Both the position numbers and the translations under genes were made by a program. The notes beneath the pieces are model-generated. The model did no database searches. It saw nothing but the letters and a program-made list of their open reading frames with translations, and was not told where the DNA came from. Source: Hanleya hanleyi (taxonomy: Eukaryota; Mollusca; Polyplacophora; Lepidopleurida; Hanleyidae). Taken from it: a DNA stretch of 64,000 nt. Numbering within the stretch: the first letter of the stretch is position 1; every line of letters starts with the position of its first letter. Of the stretch, positions 19,852 to 33,540 are shown piece by piece. The stretch lies in assembly GCA_036873755.1 (NCBI GenBank), contig JAVTVY010037144.1, positions 1-64,000 of the forward strand, written 5' to 3'.

Positions 19852-20795
19852 GAAATAATTATTGAATAATTAATGAATGTATTACCATAATGTTTCCATA
19901 TCGCTTGGGTGTTACACAAAAGTATAAGTGAATATCTAGCAACCAGTAGAGTATGATCTTTTGATGAAATTCTTGCTAAAGATGCATATCCACTGACTAT
20001 ATGAGACGAATAAATCAGAACCAACTAATTTAGTAGTCAACAATTTGAAACAATGTCCAAACTTGTCTTCTCATGCTGATTGTAATCGATTAATCGGGCG
20101 ATACTTTATGGGGAATCCACGTTAATATCGGCAGGTAAATAATGGCGAATTTAAATTTAAATGGCAAAATTACAATTTTTTGAAAGAAAATGAAATTTAC
20201 AGTATCAATTTCAAATTAATTAAATTTAATTATTATTTGTTTTATTTTACTTATTTTTTTTTAATTTAATTCTTGAAAGAAAATTGTAATGGCAAAATTT
20301 AAATTTTGGTAAATTTAAGTGATTGTTCTGACTTAAGTTCCAATGCAGAATAAAACATCCAGAAATCGTATACAAAGTGACATATTTATGTAGCTATATA
20401 TTAAGCTGCTTGCCTAGACTTGGTTAAATATCAGTACAACGCAAAGGTTCCTCCAAAAAGATAGCCGAAAACCAAACTGACCTGTCATGTGATAATGTAT
20501 TCAACCACATTTATAGTTTGCAAACTAAACAGTCATTTCCTGGAATTGTTGTCCCAGCTGTATTTTATGTCATTATACACATTCATAGTATCTGTCATAA
20601 ATCTTTGGCACTTCACCAAATCAATCATGCAATATAGGGTATATATTTATTTATTCATTCATTCAGATGTATTCATAGAAAGAATTAACAGACACGAGGC
20701 ACAGTAAAACGCTATATACAGTGCAACAAATACAATTGCTTCATATTATAACAAGTGCAGATAAAATTATACCGAAAATTATGTAAACATTTAGG

Positions 20796-21003
20796 GCGGG
20801 TTTTGAGATTTTTTAACTAAAAACATATCACGTATCAATGCGATCGCTTCCCGCATAAAATTATAATCGCGGATATGCATTAAAATGAGTCAATTATGTA
20901 AAATGAGTAAACTATATCGACTATTTAATATTTAGAAGGGGTTTAAGATTTGTTAACTAAAAACATATTACGTACGGTATAAATGCGATCGCTTCCCGCA
21001 TAA
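20796..21003 (+). repeat. Direct repeat of ~68 bp
   Basis: 'AACTAAAAACATAT', ACGTA and AATGCGATCGCTTCCCGCAT recur in the same order about 138 bp apart. Confidence 0.65.
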
Positions 21004-24000
21004 AATCCTTCCTGAGCAAAACATATCAGCCAGGTAACTTGAATCATTTTGTTTTCAATATTCCAATCACCAGTCCCCATAGTATCCATTTATTATTTCA
21101 AACCAATAAGTTGCCGCAGGCCCATAAATGTTAACATGTTCATATCCGAGTGTAAGTTGGCGGCATAATTTAGTTTGTCCATATACGGATACATGTATCA
21201 GTTCATCTCATGGAAGTCCTATATGGCATATTCTGTTCCCAGCTTTAACATGGTGACATGTGGTAAAGTGTAAACTATATCAGCTAGCCAAAGCAATTAA
21301 TTTTTCATGTTTTAATGCATGTATTTGTAAGGTAGTTCATACACCCGCAATGAATTAAGTATTACAGCACGTATTATTCACGTGAAGGAGAGTGGTTGAA
21401 GGGCATTTGATTTATGTGAGTCTGATTGTGTATAGGTCACACTCATTATCATAATTTATGGAGCCTGAGACAATGCAGCGATGTCCCTTATCGGCCACCA
21501 ATAGACGGTCTTATACTGCTGTCACACTGCAGTCTGCCTGATGTGTAGCGGCCCTTAATATCGCAACGGCTCTAAAATCGCAAACATAATTGCGATGTCG
21601 ATATCGTGACATATAACGTTTTCGAAGTTGGACCTCATTTTTGAAAGCCTCTGTGAGTGGTACCCAAAATCCTATGCCATGTCACGCTTGGTTTTCATGA
21701 TGGCTCGGTACGTGAAAACGCACTTCACCTTATCAATGAGTCAATGTCAGGAACCCAGTCGTATTGTACACAAAGAGACCTTTAACAACAACTATGACCC
21801 ACATTTCCCCAAAGAAATCCCATGTGCATGCGAGAATGCCCTTGCTCTACTACTTCTCGAGTGCGCATGTGCGTATCACTGGATCTTCTACGCAAATAAC
21901 CCTGTAAACGTTCGTTCAGCTCCACATGCTACGAATGACCATATGAGCTAGCGTTTATTCTAGGAGTGTATGTAGTTCCAAGTGCGCACCCAACTGACTG
22001 TATCTCCGCTTTCTCTACTACTCTCTGAGTACTGCTGTGCGCGATGACGTCAAAGTCACATCAGGGCTAGGCATACAGCTTGACATGTTCCATAGAAGCC
22101 CCGCATTGTACCAAGTATGGTCTACAAATACCCACTTTACATCCAAAGTCAAAACCCACAAACACAAAAATACAACACTTCCAACCCTAGATGCGCTTTC
22201 TCTACTACTGATGACTTCACCATTACGTAATGACTGTCTCGAAAACTTAGTGTCGAAGTTTCATCCGGCTCTTTGTGAGTGATGACGAAACTATTTAGTT
22301 GGTAGGGGAGGGCGAAATCAGGGGCGGTCAGACAAGGTTGAATCGACATAATCATAGAAAAAAATCGACATAATCATAGCAAATAACTCGACAAGAGACT
22401 AGCAGCAGACATTTGGACGAATGAGCACAATATAATTCAAGATTCAAGATTCACATGAGCAATCACAATCAAAGCCACATATACGCAATAAAACGCCTCG
22501 AAATTGTTCAAGGACTACCAATAGTAATCATTACGGGGAAATGGCTGTTTTGCGAGAAACTAGCTTGCGTATTTAATTATATGGCTTGTTTCAGTGCGAG
22601 AAATTTTTTGATTATGGACGCCGGAATTTTTATTGGGGGCGACTGACTTAAAGATTTGACGCTTATACAGTCACGGTTTTGTACTACATGACTAATTGGT
22701 TGTTGGACCCGGAACAAGATTATCTCGAAAGCTGAGTTCGCGGATAAATCGGTTAGTAGAACACCATAAGTCTGGAAATGATATCTTATTCTTCAGTGAT
22801 GTTATGCGTCCGTCATACATCCACTATATTTGTATTATATACACTGGCTGTACTCCTGACTGTGCTGCCAGTCTTCTATCATTGAACTGCTTCTACAGAA
22901 GCTTAATTGACATGATGTGGACATGATGTCAGCACACTGCTACTAAACTTCTGCCATGCTTCTTTAAGCGATACATTCACTCCATCATACAACCGTCCTC
23001 ATAATACTGTCAATATGCACATTGCTCATTGTACTACGTACGATGGAGTGCCCAATCATACCAAACCATACATCCAGCTGCTTCTGGTATACTTCATTTT
23101 CACCAGGGAAGTAATGTACTGTAGAGTAATGTCACACGCAGCCCACGCTGTAATATAGCTATAGAACGCAATATAAAGGGGTACTTGAATTAATGATAAA
23201 AAAAAAAAGAGGTCAACATTGGGTGGGTTGCATACCAGACACATTCAAGAGGCAACCGAGCGGAATATATTAACACAAAATATAAACGAGTTTATATTCT
23301 CCTTACTGCACTGAAGGCTATGAAATCATAACTTCCTTCTTCCTAAGACCATGCAGGGATACACAGCACATCAGAGTTTATTAAATCACGTGGTGTATCG
23401 ATTTTTAAGGACATGTCACGAGGCAGTTAGTAATATTTCTTGGATTTGCTATTAATAATACTGGGAATCAATTCGACTCATATCACAGTGGGGACATTCC
23501 GAGAATTCGTACAGGATATTGGGTCCAGTGTTCATACATCGAAAACGAACGTACCCGGCTACAGTAAGGAGTAAGCAGAACGCTCGACCGGAGTTGCACA
23601 TGTTTCGCTTTCGCTGTGCATGTGTATAGGAACGGTCTGGACGGTGTACCTGTCACCCGCCGTAAATTTACAGGTAAGCAACCTGTGTATGTTCCCCGTG
23701 TAGTAAAAGAAAGAATATTTATCTGCGTACTACAAGATCTAATGAAAGATAATCTTAATCTTTGAACTCGAATATTTTACATATGACTTCATATTGGCTA
23801 ATATATTTCCGGGTTCTGTTTTTTGTATACATGATTAATATAGTTTCTATATCGAACATATCTAAACGCGCCTAAAAGATCAATAGGAGTTAAGGTGTTG
23901 CGGTCCCACTGTATTCTCAGTATTGAACAGGTAGCCTGAAACAGTTGTTTACAGGGAAACTTTAGTGTATATGAGCTATAAATATACATGTTTTCATAGT

Positions 24001-24865
24001 ACACGTCAGATATATATATTACATGTAAATCTCTTTGGTTAAAACGTGAAACTCTCTGAACATATTACATGACTCCCCTGGGTTTGTTAGGGGAATTCCC
24101 ATCATCGCCTGCGCTGTTTTAGTACGGTGACCCAGAATAAATCGCAACCTATTTTATATGAATTACACTACAGTACACTTTATATATCAGCATATATCGC
24201 AAAACATGTATTTACTGTCTGCCTAGTCATGCTGCATGGTCTATGATCAACCAAGTGTGGGATTCCCGTACAAGGAAAGTTAGTCTGCTAGGAATTTTAG
24301 TCTGTCTGCCATCTTTATGCCAGCTTAGACTTGTTTTTGTAACACACGTGACATGGAGTTGGTAGTCGGTCATATGTGGATGGATGGATGGATGTACTTG
24401 GGCACTCCATCGCACCGCGATGGGCACAGGTCGTGCGAACACGCCGTGCAACCCGTTTCCCCCAACCCGCCCTACACATGCATCCCTCTTAACAGTGTCA
24501 CATAGACACTGTTTAATCCCCACATTCCTATTTCACAATATACCCTCTCTTAATTCCCATAACTACAGAAGTATCACATAATATCATGTAAAAGCACTGG
24601 AAGTCGGTCTAACTTTTCTAGGAATAATTACGAAGCAAACTGTAAAATTTTATCTCAGCAGAAATGGAGTACTATTCTAAATAATGAAAAAATAACTAGG
24701 CGGCCGTATACTAACTTTCATTGTAATAAATATACATACCACAGGGGTCTAAGATATCGAACGTTACCTAGCAACGGAGTCTTTTTTAAATACAATATGT
24801 GTTAGTGAAGAGGATAAATGAGAATACTGTCAAACAGACAAAGAAACTATAGAACATTGACTATA

Positions 24866-25053
24866 CTCTCTAAAAACAGTTGTGTACCAAAAGTACACAA
24901 ACTGTGTACCCTAGGTACACATCGCTGTAACAAAATTGAACATCTACAATCACTGTGTAGCTGTAACACACAAATTGTGTAGAAAAGGTACACAAATTGT
25001 GTACCTCTGATACAATTTTTTTGTAGATTTGTACACAACTGTTTTTTTCAGAG
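24866..25053. mobile_element. TA-flanked foldback MITE, 188 bp
   Basis: The ends CTCTCTAAAAACAGTTGTG and CACAACTGTTTTTTTCAGAG are inverted, with TA on both sides (24864-24865, 25054-25055). The interior is rich in GTGTAC/GTACAC words. Tc1/mariner-type target choice. Confidence 0.65.
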
Positions 25054-25410
25054 TATAGTATACAGCGAACATGTTAAACAAGTGTGGGACGATTTGGAGA
25101 AGTGGATATAAATTAAATTTAAATTTAAAATTAAACTCCTAAAAATATTTTAGGCTGGAATGAAAAACAGCGTGCTGTAAACACTTTGATTTTGTTGACA
25201 ATATTTTTTTTATAATAACAAATCTACCAACAAAAGATTTAATTTGGGCATCCTGATGCCGATCTTCAGAAGAAAGTGTTACTCTGAAATATTTATGAGC
25301 AACCAGAACTCTTCGCAAACAAATTCCAAATTAAATAGGCATTATTGGCAACACTTCTTCAACTCGGCCCCGCAGCGGTAAAATATCGATCCTTACAATA
25401 TTATTAATCG

Positions 25411-26007
25411 TTTCCTTCAAATGAAAGACCATTGCGAACAGTGTCGGAAAATATTTATTGTATTTTTTTACGATTTTATTACACAGAGTAAACTGCAAAT
25501 AAAGCATGGTATTCTATGGTGGTCTGTTGCAATCAAATCTTGGTCCAGTGACGTCACACTGCCTTAATACATATGTTTCAAACTGTGTATGTACTTTCCA
25601 ATGCTTGATTCAAGCTTAAGGTGTGTATACTTTGAGTTTCAACACACTCACTGTTCCAATGTGCATGTTTCACCAAAATCTGGGAAATTAAATGCAAGAT
25701 TCAAATTGACTAGACACTTATGAGTTACCATCTCCCAGATTTTGGTGAAACATGCACATTGGAACAGTGAGTCTGTGTTGAAACTCAAAGTATGCACACC
25801 TTAAGCTTGAATCAACCATTGGAAAGTGCATACAAAGTTTGAAATATATTTAATAGGGCAGTGTGATATCACCGGACCTCTATGATCGCAGCTGACCACC
25901 ATATAATACCTTACTTTATTTGCAGTTTACTCTGTGTAATAAAATCGTGAAAGATTACAATAAATATTTTCCCACACTGTTTGCAATGGTCCTTCATTTG
26001 ATGGAAA
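25411..26007. mobile_element. Large foldback element, ~600 bp
   Basis: Arms of ~275 bp (25411-25686 and 25733-26007) are inverted copies, sharing for example AGTAAACTGCAAATAAAG / TTATTTGCAGTTTACT and CCAAAATCTGGGA / TCTCCCAGATTTTGG. A ~46-bp loop separates them. No coding capacity. Confidence 0.75.
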
Positions 26008-26562
26008 CTTTACTTGTGGGTTTACGATCACTTTAAATAAGAAAAAAACCTTTCCAAGGATGGGCTTCCTTTCACAATGTCTCAAATTATTTTACACGGC
26101 TTCATCCGATTGACTGTGTAGAAGTAAAGGAAATTTTTCAGATAGGTCATAGGTGCAAGTGTCTGGTCTGATATTCAATGAAATATACATTCTCATGTAT
26201 TCCCAAATAAGGACATGGTGAGATGGAACAATATTATGACACTCGTATGCCTGCATGGTTGTATGGTTGTCCTAATCCATCCTGGTAATACCGAAAACAA
26301 ACTTAGCAAAATTCTCGACTATATTGATAAAGTAGCATAAAGTTGGCAAGAATGTCTTAATACTCTTATGTAAACTACAAAAAAGAAACATACATGTACA
26401 GTAATAAATTGAAACATTCAGATTTAAATTTGAGAGCTTATTTGAATAAATTCCGCAGTAAATGGCAGCTGAAAAAAAGTATTCTCAAGTACTTGATGAT
26501 TGGGGATCATTTTGATTTTTAAATAGCTCTGGATGTACAAATGACGCCGTCGTCCACTCGTA
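26008..26562. other. Non-coding stretch
   Basis: No gene or clear repeat recognised. Confidence 0.4.
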
Positions 26563-26982
26563 CATTTCAACTCGAGTTGAACCATTTCAGCTTAGGTAGA
26601 AATTATTTCAACTCTACTTAAAACATTTCAACCGAGGTAAAATCATTTCAACTCGAGTTAAAACGTTTCAACTGAAGTAGAAATTATTTCAACTAGAGTT
26701 AAAACGTTTCAACTGAAGTAGAAATTATTTCAACTAGAGTTAAAACGTTTCAACTGAAGTAGAAATTATTTCAACTCGAGTTAAAACATTTCAACCGAGA
26801 TAGAAATTATTTCAACTCGATTTGAAACAATTCAACTGAGGTAGAAATTATTTCAACTCGAGTTAAAACGTTTCAACTGAGGTAGAAATTATTTCAACTC
26901 GAGTTGAAACGTTTCAACTTGGGTAGAAATTATTTCAACTCGAGTTGAAACGATTCAAAATGTTTCAATTGGGGCAGAAATT
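26563..26982 (+). repeat. 41-bp satellite with CTCGAG
   Basis: About ten units of 41 bp contain ATTTCAACTCGAGTTAAAAC then GTTTCAACTGAGGTAGAAAT. Each unit contains the near-palindrome TTTCAACTCGAGTTGAAA. Confidence 0.9.
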
Positions 26983-27359
26983 AGCAAAGAATAAATAAAA
27001 TGATAAAATAAAATGCATGTCCCATTCGAGCCACCGTATATAGCGGCTCGAGCATGCGATTGAAACAGTTCTGATGTTTCGGTTTTGCTGTCGTGGCCCA
27101 TTCTCCCATTGTCAGAGTTTGTATCCTCTTATATACTATCGGTGTTATATCGGATAGTATGAGGTAAACAGTCTGATACTCTCACGTTGATTCCACTAGT
27201 CTCCGATATGAATTACTTCATACTATTAATTGAACATAAATGACTATGGTAACAACGGAGTATGCTGACGATGATTAATCAGACAATGTCTCCAAGTTTA
27301 CAAGATCAAAATGTTTGTATTCTGGACACATATAAACAGAATAATAACCATATCTGGCC

Positions 27360-27806
27360 TGGACTTTTGAGACCTGTCCAGGCCTGATGGTGGGGGGGGG
27401 GGGACTAATTATTTTTCTTACCCCTTGAGCTAGGGGGCTGAAACTTACCACAGTAAGTTACCACACCATCCTTCGGCCAAGCTCTACCAGAAAATGTAAA
27501 AAATCCCAAAAGGCCGCTTTGATGACGTCCAAGACGTCATCTTCAAAAACGTTTTTTTAGTCGATTTTTCGGTCAGAATTTTGTTTTTTTTTATTGATGC
27601 AATTTCTCCGCTAAAGCTGCATAAATTAGTAAATATTAATGTAATGTGAAATAAAATAGTTTTTGCCCACTTTTCATCGCGGAAAAGCAGAAATTTTGAA
27701 GAAAAATGACGAAAACATCACTTTTCTGGTGGCCGCCATCTTGAATTTACCCATGATTCTCTCTCGGGGGTATGCAAATAGGCTCAAGATGACCCCAATA
27801 TGATAG
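27360..27806 (-). repeat. Uninterrupted copy of the 4865/6910 interspersed repeat
   Basis: Its reverse complement matches both halves of the repeat that flank the pearl-like insertion at 5200-6755. It ends at a G homopolymer (27392-27404). Confidence 0.65.
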
Positions 27807-28640
27807 ACTATAAAGTCACGGAGTTAGTTACTGCTGTCAATTTTCAAATAAAGTATAATATCCTCCGAAATATTGCAGATTTTTCGTTATACATGTAAAC
27901 TTTCGGGGTTTTTTTTTTTGTCTGTGCAAAACACAGCTATTTAAGCAGACTTTACCAACGTAACACCAGGATAAAGGGGACGGGCGGTGCGTTAAAAACA
28001 AACCAATCAGAAAATTGCCCCCTTAAGGGGTTTCTTAACCTTACATTTACCGGAAATCACCCGATATAATCACAAAACCTGCATTCATAGACAAATGAGC
28101 ACATATACCAACTTAGAATGAATAATTAACCTGTCATTCAAAGCTGTCATGCATCTAAAATTTCCCCTATCTGACGAAAACACTGAAATGTATATGTGTT
28201 GGAATTGCGGTTTTCTCCCATCCTTTAACATGTGATTTTGGTAATTATCTCTATTCCTAGAAATCACCTTCTTTTCCCAGAAATCGACAAGGTGAAGAAC
28301 CCAATTTTGTGGTTAATTTCAACCAGTAATATAAATGTGGTAAAAATATCAGCAAAAAAAATAAAATTTTACTGTGTTCATTTTTCTTTCTGAGATAGTA
28401 TGTTGAGTGCACATCTAAAATCCAGTTAATAATTATTTTTTCCTAGATTCTCTTATTCATACAAAAATGACATATAAAAAATCTACATGGTTAAAATATC
28501 TGATTTTTGGATATGCTCCTTTTTGAAATATTACTCCAATACGACAATTATTTAGGGGGCTTTATCACCAACAATTTTGCGTCTGAAAGGTATAACGAAA
28601 CCCTGTTCCTGTTATCTTGAGTATAAAGAGTATTTGTAGC

Positions 28641-28905
28641 ATGGTATGGTCCAATCTTAATAAATTAATATCCTATCAATTCGTACATGTCGCTATATAG
28701 GATCTTTCGTATTTCAATTGAATTTGGTGTTTTGAGCGCCCATATATAGATTAATCGAGGAGAGGAGATAGGGTCACCGTGTCCGTTTACACCAAAGACC
28801 AGTCCATATAATCTACCCCGTATTATGGTGCCACAATGTCGGGACCGTGGCAACTTGAAAAGCGCGGCGTCTAAGTCGACTGAGCCAACCAAAAATTCTC
28901 TATCA
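28641..28905 (+). repeat. Interspersed repeat (GTGTTTTGAGCGCCCATA family), copy A
   Basis: Shared with 36904-37460 (by duplication) and with a third, independent copy at 59866-60345. Confidence 0.6.
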
Positions 28906-30278
28906 TTAAATTAGTTCTGTATAAGCAGACATTCTACAGCTTATTGCTTAGTCACTGCCGTCAAGTTTCGGTTAAACTACATGTATACTATCCTCCGAAA
29001 TATTGCAGATTTGCGCTATATAATCATCGGAAATGTCCGTGACAGAATCACAGAAAAAGTCGAGCGATTTGAATATAGTTAAGGCTTGTCTATATTTTCT
29101 TTCTATCTGATTATTCTAACATGTTATCTCTTACTAACATTTGCAGTACTTTATCATATGAGAAAAGAGTTGAGTGAACCGTGACGGAATCTTTAAAAAG
29201 CGCATTTTAAATCTTCTCGGTAAAAAAGATTTATTAATTACACATTTAAAACTCAAAAAATCTCAGGATGAATTTATAATTTTTAATTATAAAATTATGA
29301 CTGAACTGTTATTTTTTTCCGATGTTTAGTTCCTGTCAAAGATATATCTACAGATGTTTTTAAATGGTATGCTAGAGCAAAATACAACATTTCTTTTTAG
29401 AAAATATCGAATTTCCCGAGTTGATCAGGTTTAAAAACCTTTGAAAAAATTCCCGTTTCTTTCACATCTTTTGTGTTATTGTCGTGTTCCCGGATATTAG
29501 AATAAAACATCATGCTAATATATGGCCTACGACACACTGTGGTGTTGATTTTCTGCGAAAAACGTCGTGTTTTCTGGCGATGGGTGCTTTTACGTGGAAT
29601 TCATGTTTAGCGTGTGATTGAGCTGTACGCGATATAATTCAAAACCTTTTGCCTATATGCAACGCCAAGCTCTACCAGGCATTCTTTACGTTCTGCTTCG
29701 CGCCTCTCCATTCAGCGCTGCCAGGGTCTGACGGACTGTTGCCACACATGTAAACGAATATGGCGAACGTCTAACTGGGCGAATTGATATCAGCCGCGAT
29801 TCACTGATATATATTTCCGCAACATAAAGTTCTAGGGTAATTTGTCAAAAAGCTGCCTTCAAACTATGTGATACGGGCGTTTTGAAATACATTGAATAAC
29901 TGTTGAGTGCATTTCAAGATAAATATACGTTTTGCGATTGGTTAAACAGTTAGATAGAACAGTTCTAGGTTTCTGCAAAAATCCTGCAAAAAATAGCGAG
30001 ACTCCTACTGGGGTAAATGGAGCGTAGCGCAAAGCACCCTGGGATAGGATGATGCAACGCTTGCAGGGAGGTCATGAAGTACAAGCGTCATATCGCCATT
30101 CAGTACGCATGCGCAGCCACTGTCCGTATTGAATTTCCGCATCCATAATCGAACGATCTAATTTATAAGGTAAAATTGGTTCCAAAATCTACCTTTAACT
30201 GTTTGCGAACAGTGATAGTACTATCTCATCCGCCGTTGTATCAAACTTAACGGTGGACATTTGACGTCTGTAGGACTG

Positions 30279-30637
30279 CACTCTCAGAAATATTCAGGGA
30301 ATAATCCTGAATAGATCAGGCTGCACATCATCCACAACTCAATTTCAGAGATTTTACCAGAAATCCAGGGATAATTTCCTGAAATTCAGGTATATCATCC
30401 ATGAATTAAAGCTTAATTAACAGAATTTTATCGGATTTCACGTACCTGAATAGGGTTGGGATCTTACTAATCAGGGTGGTAAATTCGCCTGAATTTCAGG
30501 GAAAATCCTCTTATTCAGGGATCTTTCTTCTGAAATTCAGAAAATCATCCCTGGATTTCAGGTAAAATCCCTGAAATTGAGTTGTGCATGTGCAGACTTA
30601 TCTATTCAAGATTATTCCATGGATATTTCTGAGAGTG
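30279..30637. mobile_element. CACTCTCAG MITE, copy 1
   Basis: The ends CACTCTCAGAAATATTC and ATATTTCTGAGAGTG are inverted. The interior is full of CCTGAAATTTCAGG-like inverted words and AATCCAGGGAT. Other copies: 39444-39801 and 61944-62294. Confidence 0.75.
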
Positions 30638-30832
30638 TACGTTTGTTCATGCGTGTCGGATAACCCTTTTGTGTCACATTTTTGTGAGATTTCTTAATTA
30701 ATTTTGTTTCTAGTTGTATCCTGCGCATTTGGCCCGATGTAAGTGTTTTATAAATTAAATGACATATGGGAAACATCTCCCGCGCTTTCATCTTACCGCG
30801 AACAAAAATGATCACGATGAGGCACAGTGTTA

Positions 30833-30950
30833 TATGTGGGACCGGGTGCTGTACTGGCTGGGCTGATCAGTGTCCAGGATAATAGGAACTGTGGACACTC
30901 TCGTGTTCTGGTACATGTAGGCACCGTCGTGATATGACTGAATGTTTTGA
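30833..30950 (+). repeat. SINE-like fragment, copy A
   Basis: 'GGTGCTGTACTGGCTGGGCT' and 'GTAGGCACCGTCGTGATATG' match 40000-40095. This copy lacks the ACGTTAAA tail. Confidence 0.45.
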
Positions 30951-31789
30951 AGCATTGGTTAATTAGGAATCAAAAGTTATTGGACAAAAACGACCCTTTT
31001 TATCTTCATTTTAGAGAGCAGCATCGCCCCATTGTTAAAACAGTTGGTCTTCGACCTTGTGAATTCGTCTTCTGTCACGACGCTAAGATAGAAACGTACT
31101 TTTGAGTAAACATGACTTACTACAGTAGTTTTGAATGCAGTAGTTTTGAGAGCCCCAACTTAAACATTTAATGATAAACCTAGTGACATGCAGGCTGTCA
31201 CGTGAAAATAACATTGCGACATATTGGGTTAACGTTTAGACATGCATATACTCTGAGCTTCTCCACGTAAACGCAATTCAATGCACGAACTTTCGAACCA
31301 CTTGCCGGGGCCTTTATCTACTAAAGATAAAATAATTTAAAATTGATAATATAAAATGTCGAATATTTTGACAATTTTATATAGTGATAAAGTCCAATAG
31401 AATTCACACATTGGCGCTTTGTCTCAAGTTATCTGAAGTTTCTATGTTATTGATGGATTATTGTAACAACAAATTCTACTGGACTTCAAAGTTATCAATG
31501 TATTCGGCATTTGTATATTATTATTTTCAAATTTCAATTGTTAACTTAGTATAGGCCCCGGTACGAAAGTCGAAAGCTTGTGCATCACTTTGCGTTTACG
31601 TGGAAAAGCGCAGAGTTTGTACAAATTTTCGGGATTTCGATACATATATGACAAGACGGCGGGTAGCCAAGAGTAAAGAAACTGAACACTGCCTTCAATA
31701 AGGAGATAGGAGCGGGGAGTTGAACTTGCAGGAGTTTGAACTAATTGCCTTGCCTTACTAGTTTATGCTGTTTTTTATCCCGCGGCCAT

Positions 31790-32420
31790 TTTGGCCATAG
31801 CTACTATATTTTGAAAACTTATTCATATTGTTGTATTCTAGAAGTCAATACAGAATTACTCGCCTCGGCCCTTATTTTTCAGAGTTATGCCCCTTTACGG
31901 GTGCAGTTATCTCTGATTTTATGAAGATGCTGAATGTAACCAGTTATATATAATTAACTGTGTTTGGTACAGCTACCAGATTTGAGGAAACTTTTTTATC
32001 CAGTTGTATTGTAGATGCCTACAAAAAATTAGTTATCTCGGCCCATATTTTATGGAGTTATGCCCCTTTCGGATGTAATAATCTCCGATGGTGTGATCTG
32101 TAGTTGAATGTACAAGTTATGTCTGCAGATCCGTGTTCGGTTCACGCGCTAAATTTTGGAAACTTATTTATCTAGTTGTATTCTAAAAACGTACAAAAAA
32201 ATCATTGTCTCGACCATTATATTATGGAGTTATGCCCATTTTCGGGTGTAATAATCTTGGATATGCTTGAATGTAACCAGTTATATCTGAAGAACTGTGC
32301 TTAATACAGCTACCAAATTTTGAAAACTTATTTATATACTTATATTGTACAAGCCTACATAAAACTATTCGCCTCGGCCCTTATTTGCAGAGTTATGACC
32401 CTTTTTGCGTATTAATCTAG
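31790..32420 (+). repeat. ~170-bp tandem repeats, four units (copy A)
   Basis: Units are marked by GAGTTATGCCCC (31882, 32055, 32227, 32390) with an upstream CTCGGCCC...TTAT and 'TTGTATTCTA'. The layout resembles a Helitron/pearl core. Copy B has six units. Confidence 0.75.
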
Positions 32421-33019
32421 ATATGATTTTGTGATATATATTCTTGAATGCAGTTGTATGCAGAATTGATGATATTTTCTCTAAAAAAGGACAATTCTGG
32501 GTGATTAGTATAGCCATGATATGTTGCACATTCTCGGCATATTTCTCAATTGCTTGAGGGAAGCCGAGTCTCACCCTCATGTTGTGACGATGTGACGCCC
32601 TGGAGCGTTTCAGAGCCCATATTCGTTGATATGCGAATGTAACGCATTATTATAATACTTCATTTAGATAATTAAGAACACCATAGAAAATACAATTTTG
32701 TCGACCTAATTCGGTGTGTTTTAGCCGGTGTTATAGCCTAATGCGTAGCAAACGGTTTGTGTTTGACACGATAAATGCTCGGAGACGGATTAACTGCATC
32801 CATCTGTCGTTATACGTTCTCATTCTAATCAGGTAAGGTCAATTTGAATAGTCTTATCTGCAGCAGCTGCAGGTTTAATTAGAGATGGTAAAATGAATTC
32901 AGTTTTCTCTCTCTTATTTAATATATGTTACAATGTATATTGTGAAAAGCAATGACAATATTGGACAATAATAGTGCGGATGCTAATGAAATGTATCTCC
33001 ACCGCATCCACGGTCATAA

Positions 33020-33351
33020 TCACAGGCCCTCAAAACCAGAGTTTTGGGGAGTGTGGGTGGTGGTATTAGGGTGTCGAAATATGGGGTCTCTATACATAAC
33101 TCCATGCTTTATATAAATATACAACAAGGTGTGAAACGCATTTTGGGTGAAACGAGAAATAAACGGTTTACCTCAACAAAAAAAAAAATTACATCAGCAT
33201 ATTCTACAATTGTCACTCTATATATTCCAGTCGTCAAATTAGTAAATTTGTGCAATTTTATACCTTTGTCCGGCGATTCAAAATCCAATGTAACTGTCCA
33301 TTCATCCCGGCATACCGAGATGATGGCCCGCTTCTTTCTCAATTCTGATTG
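33020..33351 (+). repeat. Half of a foldback element at the end of duplication A
   Basis: It corresponds to the left arm and part of the apex of the complete foldback at 41640-42225; here it stops at the apex, where copy B begins. Confidence 0.65.
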
Positions 33352-33540
33352 GTGTTGGAATTGCGGTTTTCTCCCATCCTTTAACATGTGATTTTGGTAA
33401 TTAACTCTATTCCTAGAAATCACCTTCTTTTCCCAGAAATCGACAAGGTGAAGAACCCAATTTTGTGGTTAATTTCAACCAGTAATATAGATGTGGTAAA
33501 AATATCAGCAAAAAAATTAAAATTTTACTGTGTTCATTTT

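Larger units (their letters stand above)
19111..24865. other. Long gene-poor stretch
   Basis: AT-rich DNA (notably 20150-20330, with AATTTAAATTTAAA) with no supported gene apart from a doubtful frame at 19555-19851. A two-copy direct repeat lies at 20796-21003. ORFs at 21628-21951, 22037-22282 and 24227-24523 have no recognisable domain or gene structure. Confidence 0.45.
28197..33351 (+). repeat. Tandem segmental duplication, copy A
   Basis: It begins GTGTTGGAATTGCGG and runs to CAATTCTGATTGGTG. The same order of sequence recurs in 33352-41935 with several small indels, plus larger differences (a ~430-bp segment near 28910, ~410 bp at 30070, and divergence near 30940-31780). No supported gene inside. 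Confidence 0.75.

Noticed and set aside
24227..24581. Overlapping frames on both strands near GGATGGATGGATG
   Set aside because: Short, overlapping, no motif; the area looks like a degraded repeat.
26563..26982. CRISPR-like array
   Set aside because: Units are contiguous 41-bp satellite repeats without unique spacers, in a eukaryotic context.
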